This document shows positions 9,901-20,700 of a stretch of 64,000 bases of DNA, piece by piece; within the stretch, counting starts at the first letter, position 1, and each line of letters starts with the position of its first letter. The notes below the pieces were generated by a model. That model made no database searches and had not been told where the DNA came from. It was given only the letters and a program-made list of their open reading frames with translations. The stretch covers positions 372,001 to 436,000 of the forward strand of contig JADNRZ010000030.1 in assembly GCA_015501605.1 (NCBI GenBank), written 5' to 3'. The position numbers were made by a program, and so were the translations under genes. The stretch comes from Panaeolus papilionaceus (lineage: Eukaryota; Basidiomycota; Agaricomycetes; Agaricales).

Positions 9901-12271
9901 CAATCGCATGATCCCAAGGCCTTCTCTCAGGAAGCTTAAGAAACTCAGCTTCAGAGAAGACACGATGGAAGAGACTCTGATAGTCAGGGACTGGACCATG
10001 AGGTGAGGAAGGGAGAGTGGTCTGTTCTGGTTGAGGAGCAGAGTTACGCAAGAAACCTTCAGCCAGGCGTTGACTGATGGTTGAAGTAGCGTTGATATGC
10101 TCTTCAGCTTCCTCAGGGAGTAAGCCAGAAACCCAGACACGATCACCTTCCTCAAGATCAAATGGCAGATCAGAGGACTCGAGATCATCAGAATCTTCAG
10201 GGGAAGACTCTTCAGGGGTGAGAGAGGGGGCAGGACCAGAGCGGCAGGCATTCACCTTGGCTTCTTCCTTACGAGCAGCCTTCTTTTCCTCATTGAGTTC
10301 CTTCTTGCAACCAAAGCATCGACTGCTAGGCTTGCAACGAGACATCTTGACTTCTCCAGTTTCCCAATTGACTTCAGGATTGTGATCCCTGAACCAAGTG
10401 TATCCAATGATCAGCTTCTGCTTCCCTAAGCCTGTGACACAGAAGAGTGCGCGTTCTGTGTGGCCGTTGTACCGGAGGATCAAGTCAACCACCTCAGTAA
10501 TTGAACCAGACTCGTTGAGCGTTCCATCCACGTTACGAACAGGGATGGGGCGGCTGAGCTTCCTGGTGGCAATTCGGTTGGACTTGACGTACTCTCGATC
10601 AATGAACAGACCAGTAGCGCCAGTGTCAAGCAAGGCCTTAACAGATCGAGCTTCATGGGAGTCAGTGGTCTCTATCTCAACCTTCAGGTGAAGGGAGCTA
10701 GGTCCAGGTGCAAGAGAAGAGATGGTGCACGAGGATGGAAGGCGACGACATTCCCATTTGGAGCGACGAGGTAGGCGGGGTGGAGCAGAAGGATCATGGA
10801 GGGAGGATGGAGAGGAGGGAACCTTGTCTTCATCTGGGAGAGATGGAGTCTCATCAACCAGAGGAGCATACCGATTACGAGAGTCAAGGATGACTTTAGG
10901 ACAAGGTGGAGTTTGTGCGGGCGTTTGCACAGAGACTTCACTTGTCACAGGCTTTCGTAAGGGAGCATGAGTGGTGCGGATAGACAAAGGACCAGGGGAG
11001 GGGTCAAGGAAGTGGGAGAAGGAAGGAGGGAGAGAAGAGAGTGGGCTAGGCACAGGAGGAGGAGGCTGCGGATGGAAGGTGTCATTAGCAGCCAAGTTGA
11101 GAGCAACAAGGCGGGCCAATTCGTACCAGCCAGAGGGATCGTTATGAGCTGGATGTGAAGCTACCCGCTTACTGAGATGATCAGTGATGGAGGGGTGGAG
11201 GCCACGACGGAACTTGACCACGATGTAGGAGGGGTCAGAGTAGCCAGCTTCAGCAACAAGGTCACGGAAGGAGTCAACATAATCGTCAACAGAATGATCC
11301 CCTTGGAAGTAGGAGGTACCTTCCAAGATGAGGGCAGCAGTTTCCTGCTCACGCAAGGGGAAGAACTCTTTGCGAAAGTCTTCAGCAAAGTGATCCCAAG
11401 TTGCGTAAGGGGAGGAACCTTCCTCAATGAGCTCAAAGATCCTGCAGGACCATAGAGCAGCTCGACCAGCAGACATGAACGTGAGGGCCCAACTAATCAT
11501 GGTGGACTCGTCAGGAAAAAGATCTGGACGAAGTCTGAAGTAACCCATGAGAGAGTTGTAGAAGGCTTTGCCCTTGAGACGATCACCATCGTACCGGGGA
11601 GGAGGAGCTGGCCTAACCTTTTCTGCAATCATCAAAGGAGTCCCAAGACGATGAGAAGAAGGGGCAGAGGGATGCACTACTCCACTAGGATAACCAGAAG
11701 AGGCAGTGAGGAGAGGGGAAGACACTATTCCACTGGGGCAACCAGAAGAGACAGTGGGGAGGGGAGGATCCACTCTATTGGATGACCGAATAGAAGTGGG
11801 GGGAAGAGGAAGACTACTACTAGAAGAAAGAGAAGAAGAAGAGTGTTCCATAGGTACACTAATAAAATGAGAAGAAGAAGGAAGAGGGTGAGGAGAAGAA
11901 GAAGATTGTTCCATGTTTACACTAGGTAAAGGAAAAGAAGAAGGGGGAGAAAAGTTTCTGTCTACAGTTCCATGGTTTAAAGAGTGTAGTATCCCATCTG
12001 TCAGCTGTCCAACAGAGTGGGAAGGGAGTGGGGGAAAAGTAGAAGAAACAAGGGAGGGAGAAGAAGAAGGGGAAGAAGAAAGAGAAAGGGAAGAGGGATT
12101 GAAAGTGGAAGAAAAATAATGAAGCAAGGAAAGAACAGAAGACCTCAAGTGGGAGATAGCTACCTGTTGGGATTCCTGCTGAGCAAGCATGGAGGATACC
12201 TGGTCTTCCAGGGAAGGCAACTGAGACAGAGAGACAGAAGCAGCTGGAGGTGGTGAAGTATGGGGATCCAT
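6974..12271 (-). CDS. Gag-Pol polyprotein of gypsy copy 1 (chromovirus)
   Basis: One uninterrupted ORF of 1,765 residues starts at an ATG in a good context and ends just before the polypurine tract. Domains in order: Ser/Pro-rich leader (1-210); a retrotransposon gag region (about 220-400); aspartic protease with LLDTGATGLFID at about 547-558; reverse transcriptase with the YLDDILIF catalytic motif near 950; RNase H (about 1090-1210); integrase with an HH-CC zinc region, then VDFIVELP and PQFIAEFT motifs and a downstream catalytic Glu; and a C-terminal chromodomain (LRYLIKWEGYDAGWNSWEP, about 1690-1740). The chromodomain places it among chromoviruses, in which it is thought to guide integration to particular chromatin. 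Gag and pol share one frame, as in Tf1-like elements. Nothing visible prevents autonomous activity. Confidence 0.95.
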   Translation of the reverse strand: MDPHTSPPPAASVSLSQLPSLEDQVSSMLAQQESQQVAISHLRSSVLSLLHYFSSTFNPSSLSLSSSPSSSPSLVSSTFPPLPSHSVGQLTDGILHSLNHGTVDRNFSPPSSFPLPSVNMEQSSSSPHPLPSSSHFISVPMEHSSSSLSSSSSLPLPPTSIRSSNRVDPPLPTVSSGCPSGIVSSPLLTASSGYPSGVVHPSAPSSHRLGTPLMIAEKVRPAPPPRYDGDRLKGKAFYNSLMGYFRLRPDLFPDESTMISWALTFMSAGRAALWSCRIFELIEEGSSPYATWDHFAEDFRKEFFPLREQETAALILEGTSYFQGDHSVDDYVDSFRDLVAEAGYSDPSYIVVKFRRGLHPSITDHLSKRVASHPAHNDPSGWYELARLVALNLAANDTFHPQPPPPVPSPLSSLPPSFSHFLDPSPGPLSIRTTHAPLRKPVTSEVSVQTPAQTPPCPKVILDSRNRYAPLVDETPSLPDEDKVPSSPSSLHDPSAPPRLPRRSKWECRRLPSSCTISSLAPGPSSLHLKVEIETTDSHEARSVKALLDTGATGLFIDREYVKSNRIATRKLSRPIPVRNVDGTLNESGSITEVVDLILRYNGHTERALFCVTGLGKQKLIIGYTWFRDHNPEVNWETGEVKMSRCKPSSRCFGCKKELNEEKKAARKEEAKVNACRSGPAPSLTPEESSPEDSDDLESSDLPFDLEEGDRVWVSGLLPEEAEEHINATSTISQRLAEGFLRNSAPQPEQTTLPSSPHGPVPDYQSLFHRVFSEAEFLKLPERRPWDHAIELIPGAQPKGCKVYPLNPAEREEAERFLAENEAQGKIRRSKSPMASPVFFVKKKDGSLRLVQDYRMLNDMTVKNKYPLPLISDLINQLRGARYFTKLDIRWGFNNVRIKEGDEWKAAFRTHRGLFEPLVMFFGLTNSPATFQTMMNEIFQDMISEGVVVVYLDDILIFTKDIPEHREVTHRVLKRLEEHGLCLRLEKCEFEKTRIEYLGLIVAENRVEMDPVKVAGVAQWPTPTNRKEVQSFLGFANFYRRFIKDFSHHARPLFDLTKSSTEFSWSPAAATAFQSIKDAVTSSPVLAAPNDDLPFRLEADSSDFTTGAVLSQQSPEDGKWHPIAFFSKSLSPVERNYEIHDKEMLAIIRALQEWRHFLEGARHKFEIWTDHKNLEYFMSSQNLNRRQARWSLTLARFDFVMQHKAGATMGKADALSRRSDHGSSERDNQNITLLTPGMFAVRALEGLEFVGQERSLVREIRRHSKEASDLEDTVAKAVKALRKTGSQSLRSSEWDEADGLIYFCGKLYVPPGGDLRRRIVALCHDSTLAGHPGRWKTLELVSRNYWWPRMSKFIGLYTSTCDMCLRTKTIRQRPLGELEPLAVPDRRWDHISVDFIVELPESNGYDAIMVVVDSLSKRAHFTATTTTVSALGTARMYRDHIWKLHGLPSKVVSDRGPQFIAEFTTELYRLLGIEPARSTAYHPQTDGQTERVNQELEQYLRLYISERQDDWYDILSMAEFAYNNHVHSSTQQTPFLLDSGQHPRMGFEPLPPSRMETVNEFTDRMKTALEEARAALAAAKEDMARYYNRRRTKAPEIKPGDRVYLDASDIQTTRPSKKLSHKRVGPYPVISSVGKNAYRLQLPKSLSRIHPVFHVVRLTPAPYDPISGRRAKLPPPPVLVDNVEEFVVEKILNSKFIRGKLRYLIKWEGYDAGWNSWEPADDVHAPDLIKDFYAENPKAPKVIRTTYAHIPYKQAGLHASRAKQS

Positions 12272-12401
12272 GGTTGCCAGACAGGGAGAAGAGAGGAGAG
12301 GGAGAAAGCACAGAGTCTATAATGCAGCTGAACAGAAGAAGCAGAACAGAGGATGTAACAGACTGTATGCAGTCTCAGTCTCCAAGGTGACCTCTTTCTA
12401 C

Positions 12402-12809
12402 TGTAAGGGCACCTCAGACACACACAAGTCCTGGGGGAGATCCAAAGATATATATCAGCTCTACATAAATACAGGAAGTAGGCTCACCTGGGGGAGATCC
12501 AAAGAGAAAGAGGTAAAGGATCAAACCCAGGTGAAACAGCTATTTAAGTGATGAGCTGGCATTGGCATCAGCCTTGATGCCAAACAATGCCTTTGGGAAT
12601 AAACAAAGGGAAACACAAAGGAATGACTATGTAACAGTGGAAACAAGTGAATAACAAATGAGTGACAACTAAAGGAGAGTGTAATATAATATATATGAGT
12701 CCATGGTGTGTCCAGATAATAAAATAGAGCAAAGGGAAATAGGGGAAGGGAGAGACAAGAGAGACAAGAATAAGGAAAGGGATAGGAGGTAGCAGGAGAT
12801 CCCCTGACA
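12402..12809 (-). repeat. 5' LTR of gypsy copy 1
   Basis: Carries the promoter and R/U5 of the element on the minus strand. Two bases inside its inner edge is the 10-nt segment AGAAAGAGGT (minus strand), which is complementary to ACCTCTTTCT within the LTR. This is the self-priming arrangement described for copy 2. Confidence 0.95.
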
Positions 12810-13132
12810 GAGAGGGGACACAGGGGGGGCAGACGAACTTGGGGGCTGGGGAATAAGCCGTGAATCGGAATCAAGAGTTATGTATTCGTGAGTGAACTTT
12901 TAATCATGCCACTCCAACTTGTTTTTTCTTATTTTGAGCTAGGCCAAAAGCCCGAAGATGCATAACGGTATGGACTAGCTCAGCAAAATTTACGGCGATT
13001 GCTTACGACCCGCAAATCAAGATCTATTATCTCTGGTTTTCACGACCCTGGCCGCCCTTTTGCTATATTAAGTGTGCCATTTCCGCCTTGAATACCTCAG
13101 AACCAACTTGTATCTCATTTACTACCTCCACC

Positions 13133-14114
13133 ATGAGCTCCCCTAACAACGACGGCAACAACCCATCAAGACGGCGAGGTATTGACTCTCTACAGCTCAA
13201 TTTCATAGGTATTGACCGCCCTCCCAGATGATTTATATCGCAGCTATATACGACATCGACGACAGCTCCTCCGATCTCTGGCCTCTAGACCACCTCCAAC
13301 CTCCAATGACGATCCTCGCTTTGAGGAAATGTACCAGACCAACATGGCGAGAATCAACCGACAGGCCCGGCTACAACACCGTCGTAATCTCGCGATCCAA
13401 AGACTAGAAGATCTCCAGCTCCAAAGAACCCAGCAATGTGGGTGCGTCAATGGTAGCATTCTTCCTATGGGACCTCCCCCCCCAGCGGTCCCTGCCATTG
13501 CAATCAGCGTCGGCGGAAGTGTTGCCCTTCAAACAGCTGTTGATGTCCCCCCACCCCCTTATGAACCCCCTCCCCCCTTTGAATTCCGACCCATTGGATT
13601 TGTCAACCCGAGAGACCGATTACCAGCATACCGGAAGAACGCCCCATTCCAACCCTCCATCACGTATTTGGATTGGAGGTACCCCAATTCGCCGATGCGT
13701 TTCTATCGAAGGAACCACCAAATGAACGCCAATGGAGTCACTCAGGTTGAAGAGTCTGAGGATGAGGAAGAGACCAACGACCAACACGCCTCCGGCCCCA
13801 ATCAACCGGATGAATCATCCAGCACACCATCCACCCATCAGTCTGACTCTGACACCGACGACTCTTACACTACTGACGAAGATATGCCTGGTCTTCTGAC
13901 TGCCAGTGAGGAATCTGATTCCGAGATGGTCGATGAGCTTGACTCTGACACCGACGACTCTTACACTACTGACGAAGATATGCCTGGTCTTCTGACTGCC
14001 AGTGAGGAATCCGACTCTGACATGGTTGATGAGCTTGACTCTGACGCCGACGGACCCCCAATTAGCTCATCCCCTGAGGCCTCCGATGAATCTGACTCTG
14101 ACATGGAGGATTAG
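13133..14114 (+). CDS. Acidic KDZ cargo protein of unknown function
   Basis: Exon 1 (13133-13178) and exon 2 (13228-14114) join in phase to give about 310 residues. A TATA-like GCTATATTAAG lies about 70 bases upstream of the ATG. The N-terminal third is basic and helical (RHRRQLLRSL, INRQARLQHRRNLAIQRLEDLQLQ). The middle is proline-rich and contains PPPPYEPPPPFEF, a PPxY-type motif of the kind bound by WW domains. The C-terminal third is acidic and holds two nearly exact copies of a 32-residue block (SDTDDSYTTDEDMPGLLTAS...). I do not recognise the family. Its place between the HMG gene and the TET/JBP gene suggests it belongs to the KDZ element, but it could be a captured host gene. Confidence 0.6.
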
Positions 14115-15224
14115 ACAAAGTTATAGTAATACTTGCCTTAGAATTGACAAAAGCTCAATAGAATTTCAATAGAATTAAACCCCCTCTCTCTAGATACTAA
14201 TAGACAGCTCCATATTATTCATATAGTTTAATATTAAAAACCCCAGTAAATAAGTTATTTAAAATAAATCTCTTCAAACTTTTGATCGGGGTACTGTTAG
14301 ACTGAGTAATTACTGATGCCCTGGAACCGAGAATTTTTTTTTTTTACCCATTGGCCTAAACTGGACTATGTATCCATCAATTCCCTAATATTGGACCATG
14401 GGCAAATTTCTAACCGATGAGAAGTTACGGGAACAGAAACTCGCTAATTTTAAGAGACAAATTTCAACCTACAATTCAAGGACCGAATGTGCCGCTTTCT
14501 GGTCCAATCGCCTAACAGAATATATTGGGTTGTCGGATGAACCAGTTTGTCCGTTGGGTTCTAAAGCTGGATGACTCAAAGACGGAGAACACAAATACAT
14601 GTAATTGGCGCTGAAAAATACCCATACCGGTTAGCGGCGGTAACCTGCCAGTGTGGAGTACCCTCGTTCATCACTAGACACACGGTTGAATGGGCAATTT
14701 GGATTAGTCAAAGGCAGATCAAAGGCAAGATGAAAAACTTGCCTCAACAATCCAGGTAGTTGGCGGAAAGTATGATTAATGTAATATAGAAAAAGTAATA
14801 TACACAAGCAGAAAAAGTGTTCGACTGCAAGTCAAAGCTGAGATCAAGACTGAAATGAAGAATATAATAATACACATGTACAAGACTGGGGACTGTTAAT
14901 GTCGACTCAATTGAAGGACAATGCAACACAACAAAATATAAGACACTGCATGTACACCTTGAAGTCAAAACAGTGAGGTTCATGAAGAACCAGCAGTCTT
15001 GCCTATTAGAGTCAAATCGATGACATTCGTGAGGAACCCACCGCCTTGCCTATCAAAGTCAAATCGGTGACATTTGTGAAGAACCAGCAGTCTTGCCTTT
15101 CAAAGTCGAATTGGTTTCACTCATGAAGAACCTGTAGGTCTGACTGATAAAATTCAATTTCTTTAACATAAGTCAGAGATTTATTGAGAAATTTATATAC
15201 ATATTGATTTTATCTCAAAACGAA
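14115..15224. other. Non-coding spacer with tandem repeat
   Basis: About 1.1 kb between the convergent acidic gene and TET/JBP gene. I see no credible ORF. A 47-bp tandem repeat lies at its right end, and the rest is A/T-rich unique sequence. Confidence 0.6.
14979..15166. repeat. 47-bp tandem repeat, four units
   Basis: Units begin at 14,979, 15,026, 15,073 and 15,120, each starting with a variant of TTCATGAAGAACC and containing GTCTTGCCT...AAAGTC. The period is exactly 47 bp. The last unit is degraded in its second half. It lies just downstream of the TET/JBP stop codon (minus strand), so it may be in that gene's 3' untranslated region. Confidence 0.85.
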
Positions 15225-16741
15225 TCATGATATTTTACGCCAAAGTGCAAGGCCCCATTCCCATCGGCGGGCTTGTGTTTCTACAAATTCTAACTTTCCC
15301 TGAACAGACAAACCTGCTTTGAATGATTGCATGGTTTGGAAACCATGATCTACCCACCGAAACAATCCTCCAGCTGTATAAGCTGTGAATGAATATCGAG
15401 TTTCTGAGGAGCCAATTCTGGTATTGCTGTGGGCGATGAGGGCGGAAGGAAATAAGATGGTGGATCCAGGGGGGAATTCAATTACCAGGCCGCAGTCCCA
15501 CAGAACAAGGTGTCCACCTCTAGTGTGGTCGAATTTACCAAGTGCTGTTAATGCACACCAACCAAATGGTAGATTGGCAAAGTCGGTATGCGGAAAGCAT
15601 ACGGTGCTAGGTCCCAGATTATAGGTGACAGCAGAGAAGACGCCCCGTTGAAAGGGCCCTTTCAGCCGTGGATCGCTAGCCAGGAGCTTCTCTTGAGTAT
15701 TGCTGTAGTACTCATAGAGTTTTGGTGCCCAGGACGCAAGCACTGCTGTTGGCGTTTCAGACACGAGTAGCATCTAATCAGCATTTGTCCATCTATCTTT
15801 ATATTGATGGTACATACAGGAAGTGAATCCCGAAATTCTCTTGAATGGCTCTGAGTTGTTTAACTCTTGAACGATTTCCTCATTCCACCTCGAATTTCGA
15901 AGGGGGGTGGGTTTGGTTTGACCCCCACCATATGAGATACCAGATCGGAGGGTTGGAAATCGACCTCTTCGGTGGCCATGTAAGACCTCATCTGGATTAA
16001 ATCGGCATCTCAATCGAGCGGCCGCAAGGAGGTTGACTGCTTCATCAACCACAGGATCCCAGTTTTCAGGTGTATCGACTTGTCCTGCCAGAACGCCAAA
16101 CACCCGACCTTTTGAATCTAACAACGGCTTTGATGTGCTAAAACCATATTATATATGAAAATGAAAGGATTTATTTCTAATATACAATGGACGTACCGTC
16201 CGTCCCACTCTACCAATGTAAATCCTAAACTACCTTCACCATGACCGACAAGATCCCCAAGCTCGTAAACTCTCTTCTCCTCAAATTTAGATTTCCCGCC
16301 AATATAGCTTCCTTTCGTAGTAGGGCCCTCAGCAACGTCATTCCCGGCTTGGACTGGTGGATTAGCGAGAACGTGTTTCTGTACGGCTTCGGGTCGAGCC
16401 TGTACCAGGCCTTCTTCCTGCGCTCTCGCGATGCGCTTTTTCTTCCGGTTTTCGTGGCTTTTTATCTTCTTCGCCTTTCTCCGCCTTTCGGTTTTATTGT
16501 CTTTTTTTTCTGGGATTGAATTGGAATCAAGTGGTGGGTGGAACGTAGTTGGTTCGGTGAAGGGGATCTCAGAAGGTACTGGGCTTCCGCTCCGCGAAGA
16601 TTCTGGGGATGATAGCGGGGAAAGCGAGAAGAGGTGATAGAGATCGTCGGCTGGCATATCAAGCATCTCTGCCTCTGTAACACGCTGGGCGATCTGCTCA
16701 ATATCAAAGGATGGGGAGTTAGCGTGTATGGCGTTGTCCAT
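15225..16741 (-). CDS. TET/JBP family 2-oxoglutarate/Fe(II) dioxygenase
   Basis: TET/JBP enzymes oxidise methylated pyrimidines in DNA, such as 5-methylcytosine. Three exons (16197-16741, 15818-16137, 15225-15745) join in phase to give 461 residues; the ATG at 16,741 was chosen, though the frame stays open upstream to 16,834. The N-terminus is disordered, with a Lys/Arg-rich region (about 85-115) that may carry a nuclear signal. The catalytic double-stranded beta-helix is complete. The Fe(II) ligands are HTD at 341-343 and His394 (in LIAHSNT), and the 2-oxoglutarate-binding Arg is 405 (in ETRYSF). The motif GGHLVLWDCGLVIEFPPGST and the ending TAGGLFRWVDHGF are characteristic of the fungal KDZ-linked group. 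It is divergently arranged with the KDZ transposase, about 1 kb away. Catalytic residues are intact, so it is predicted active. Confidence 0.9.
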
Positions 16742-17709
16742 GGTGATGGTGGATGAGAGATAACGGTAGGAATGCCTTACCTTTTTCAGATTGTCTGGAA
16801 CGCGATTCACAGGGGATACCTCGATGATTTCCAAAAATATCCATATATCTGGAGGAACCTGTTATCGACTATTTGAGCGAGGTCAGGTGGAGAAGCGTAT
16901 CTGCGTCATTCTGGCAGCCATAAGTAGGCAATTTCTGACAATTTCGGCTTAAAACTGCGCGTAGAAAAATAGCAAATTCATTGATTTATCTTTGATTTAG
17001 GGAATATACCTGCTAAAATCTGTTTAAAATGACGCTCCTCCCCAAATCGTCCACGCTATCCGCCATGACCCGAAACTTGCCATCGCTCACTACACCCATA
17101 CCTCCACTGTAACCTCACGTCATCTACATACATCTGATCGCAACTAGGATCATCAATGTATCGAAATTTGCGTCTACGTGGTCGTCCCAGGTGATCAGCG
17201 AACACATCAGACGATAGAAATAATAAAGCCTTGCCTGACTTCAATGGTGCCCTTCTATCACCACGCCGTGGCGTCTGCTTTCAAGGTCCTCGTTGCAGAG
17301 TTATATAAATATTAGAGCACGCAAGAAAAGACGGAAATATGTAGAGGGTTGGTGGTGGAACGAAGGAAAGAAACGCGCTTCTCACCGGATCTGAAGTCTG
17401 GGTAAAGGGGTAGATCGTATTCCCGTGCCCGAGTATTAATCTGGACCCCTCACCCATCGTTTCAGTTCTCGGTTTGGTAGCCCAGTGAGTATATATTCCC
17501 GTGCCCGAGTATTTTCCTACACTGCGCTACCTGGATCATGGTTGGGGTGGAGGGTAGGTTTGCCTTAGACCGATAAGTGTTTGTTGATTCGGGCCGCCTC
17601 TACCCTAGCGTCACGTCATCATGTGAGCTTTCCTTGGTTGGTTTGTTTCAAGTTGAAGTTCAAACATCAACGCTTCGACCTCCAGTCCCCTCACTCCTCA
17701 ATCACTCCT
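16742..17709. promoter_or_regulatory. Divergent intergenic region between TET/JBP and KDZ transposase
   Basis: The two genes point away from each other, so this 968-bp stretch should hold both promoters. It contains a 20-bp direct repeat, TATTCCCGTGCCCGAGTATT, at 17,418-17,437 and 17,494-17,513. No ORF is convincing. An upstream non-coding exon for either gene is possible. Confidence 0.5.
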
Positions 17710-20700
17710 ATGAATTCTTCTGCATCTAATCGTGTCAATAAACGCACTCGGGACGCCAGGGAAGGGGGCTCCTCTCATGTTACAATACCTTTTGGCGACG
17801 ACGAGTATCGCTCGGTCGACGCTCGGGAAGGAAAGCTCCTTAAACACGGTCCTCGTGGTGGTTTCATGACCACTGATCCCAGGTCAACGACCAAGATAGA
17901 GTCGAATGAAGCGTGGAATAACGCTACGGAATGGGAGCTGCTGGATGACTCCGAGTTTGCACTGGACCCCGATGAAGCACTGTACCTGCAGGCGCTCAAT
18001 GCCGACATAATGGAGGAGGACCCACAATGCTTGCCAAACGACGAAGAAAAGAAGAAAAAGCAGAGGTCCAATGTATCGGTACGTACCATCCATCTATTCC
18101 ATTCACCACTTCTTCTAACAGTATGATATACTTTTAGTAGAAACGGCCCCATCGTGTCTGGAAGGAGACCCGCCGGTCATGCTACCTTGATGAGATACTT
18201 CGGGGTGCTGGCCGTGCGGATTTTACACAGATGAAAGAATGCCCAGACTGTGTCTCATCCAAGAAGCAGGATATCGGGGCAGCGCTCTATCGGTGTAGCT
18301 CAGAGTGCTTCTTGCAAGACCTCACTTGCAAGTTGTGTTGTGTTCGCCGACATCGCCGTCTTCCTTTTCATAGAGTGGAGGTAAGTCCCATCTCTATGGC
18401 TCGTTTACTGCACATACTTATCTGTATTACACAGAAATGGACTGGCTCTAGCTTTGTTCCTGTATCCCTTAGCTCCCTCGGTCTCAAGATCGTCCTAAAC
18501 CACAGCAGCCTGTATTGCGCAGCGCCAATCCCCTGTCATCAATCCTTGCTCATATTTCACACCAATGGCATTCACGAATGCAATATCCATTACTGTGGCT
18601 GTGGTCGAGGTGAACCCCAGCATATCCAGCTCCTTAGGAGACGGCTATACCCCGCTAGCCAGCTCATCATCAAAACATGTGTAACCTTTGAACTACTCGA
18701 CCATCTACATAAACTTTCCCTCACCACCAAATCCTCCTTATACGACTTCTACCGCGGTTTAGAGAGGCTGACGGACAATACCGGGCTTCAAAAATCGCCA
18801 TCCCGTTACCGAGAGCTTTTCCGAGTTTTCATGCAATGGAAGCACCTTATGTTGCTGAAGTGGGGAGGCAGAGGACACGATCCAGGGGGTCCAGATGAGA
18901 CCAAGCCGGGAGAGCTGGCAATCCAGTGCCCTTCCTGTCCCATTCCTGGTGTCAACATGATGGAGGGACGTCGATTTTCACCAGAAAAGTGGTAAGTTCG
19001 ACCATCCTATGATCCGTTCCCGCTCTCACCGATCCATAGGTTTCTTAACACCGCTTTTGTCTGTATGGACGCGAACTTCCGGCTCAAAAATCGCCTTGTG
19101 TCGAACTATGACCAGAGCCCTGGTTTAGGAACGGGTTGGGCCTACCTAGTTGAGCGAGAGCCCTATGAGCGCTATATTCTCAATCGCGCCAACGACGCCG
19201 ATGTAGGTGGTTTAAATTTTTTACGTACGTCATTTATCTAACCGATATGTTGCTCTAAATTATAGGTAAGCTCCTGTGTTGGCTTTCAGGCAATGGCCCA
19301 GGCGAACACGCGGTTTTCTACAGGGTTAAGATATACAGGGGTTGGGGGTGTTTTCTGCGCTTGGTCAGAGATGGTGATGCCCCAGGGGATGGGAAGTTTG
19401 GTCAAGGGAGAAAGGTATGTGGTTTCGGCAGACTTTTTATCGCCGCCTTCAAACCATTCACAAATTTTATTAGATACTCAAATATGGATTACATCTTCGG
19501 ATCCGCGGTGCAGGGATTTAAAAATCTACCCGCCATTCTAATCAGCTACGATATTTCTTGCCAATGGTCCATTAATCTGGCGAAGAGAATGTCTGAAGAT
19601 GATTGGCCAGCGGCATTCGCCATTCCTCCCTCCACTCGGATCATTCCCGCCGTCCCAAAACTTCACGAAGCTGCACACGAGACCGCCAACCACCAAGTTT
19701 TTTCTCTCCATTACATTGAAGGTGCAGCGGAGATAGACGGAGAAGTCCCTGAGAGGGTATGGGGTGCAAACAATGAGATTGGAAAGTCCACATCTGGCCA
19801 AGCGCCAGGAAACCGTAACGACAACATCGACGACAACTTCAGCTTCTGGAATTACGAGAAACTCATCGAGCTTGGCCATGCGGTTCGTCGTCGATACCGG
19901 TCATCGCTGGCCACCCGAAACATGCATTGTGAAGCCCATAGGGGTCTCTCGGAAAATGTCGGCGCAGTACTCGTGAAGAAGTGGGAGAGCGTCTGCTGTG
20001 AGTGGGATGCAGACAGGTCAACTCCAAAGAAGGCCAAAAACCCTTATGAAAACCCAGAACAGGCGGCCAGTAAGTTCTCTTTCCTTTCATATTATCTCAT
20101 GCTCACAACTCTTGTAGCTATGACAGAGGCTGAGGCGAAGAAGGAGCTTGCGGAGGAGGAGGAGGAGAGGATAAAGAATGGAGGGGTTTCATACCATGAA
20201 ACCCCTGCATCCACGTTTGTGTCAGCGGCGATAGAAATTGAGGATTTACAGTATGTGATGGTGTTATTTTCATTTCTTATCTCTCTAATTCAATTTCGCC
20301 CAAAGACGAAAGATTTCGCGGTTTGCAAAAAACCATGTGGCAAAGTCAACTGCGACCCAGGCTGGTGGCCTAATAGAACAGCGAAACCAGCTCAAGTCAA
20401 GGATAAAGGCCTGGGAGGCCCTTCTCCCCGTCTACATGCCCGGTTTACAGCAATTCCTGATGGATGGGTCGAAGAAATCTTCAGAACCAATCCATCTCGC
20501 CACCAATCCTGAGGACCACACCCTATGGCTACCATCTAAGATCAGTCAGGAACACCGCAAATCTGTGTGCACCCCCAACTTACACCAGATTGAGGAGCGT
20601 CTCCGAACTGCACAGTGCCAGAGCTCTTTGGAGAAACTTCGACATGTCCTCCGTATCAAAAGTCGCCTCGCCAAATTCAAGTCCAAAAACATGCGCGGTC

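Larger units (their letters stand above)
6555..12809 (-). mobile_element. Ty3/gypsy chromovirus, copy 1 (intact)
   Basis: Two 408-bp LTRs (6555-6962 and 12402-12809) flank a single long ORF on the minus strand. The 5-bp target duplication GAGAG lies at 6,550-6,554 and 12,810-12,814. The LTRs begin TGTCAGGGGATC and end CCCTTACA in element orientation. They appear to differ by one base (near 6,957), so the insertion is recent. It lies inside the KDZ element, between the HMG gene and the acidic gene. A polypurine tract sits directly before the 3' LTR at 6,963-6,975 (minus strand). Confidence 0.95.
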
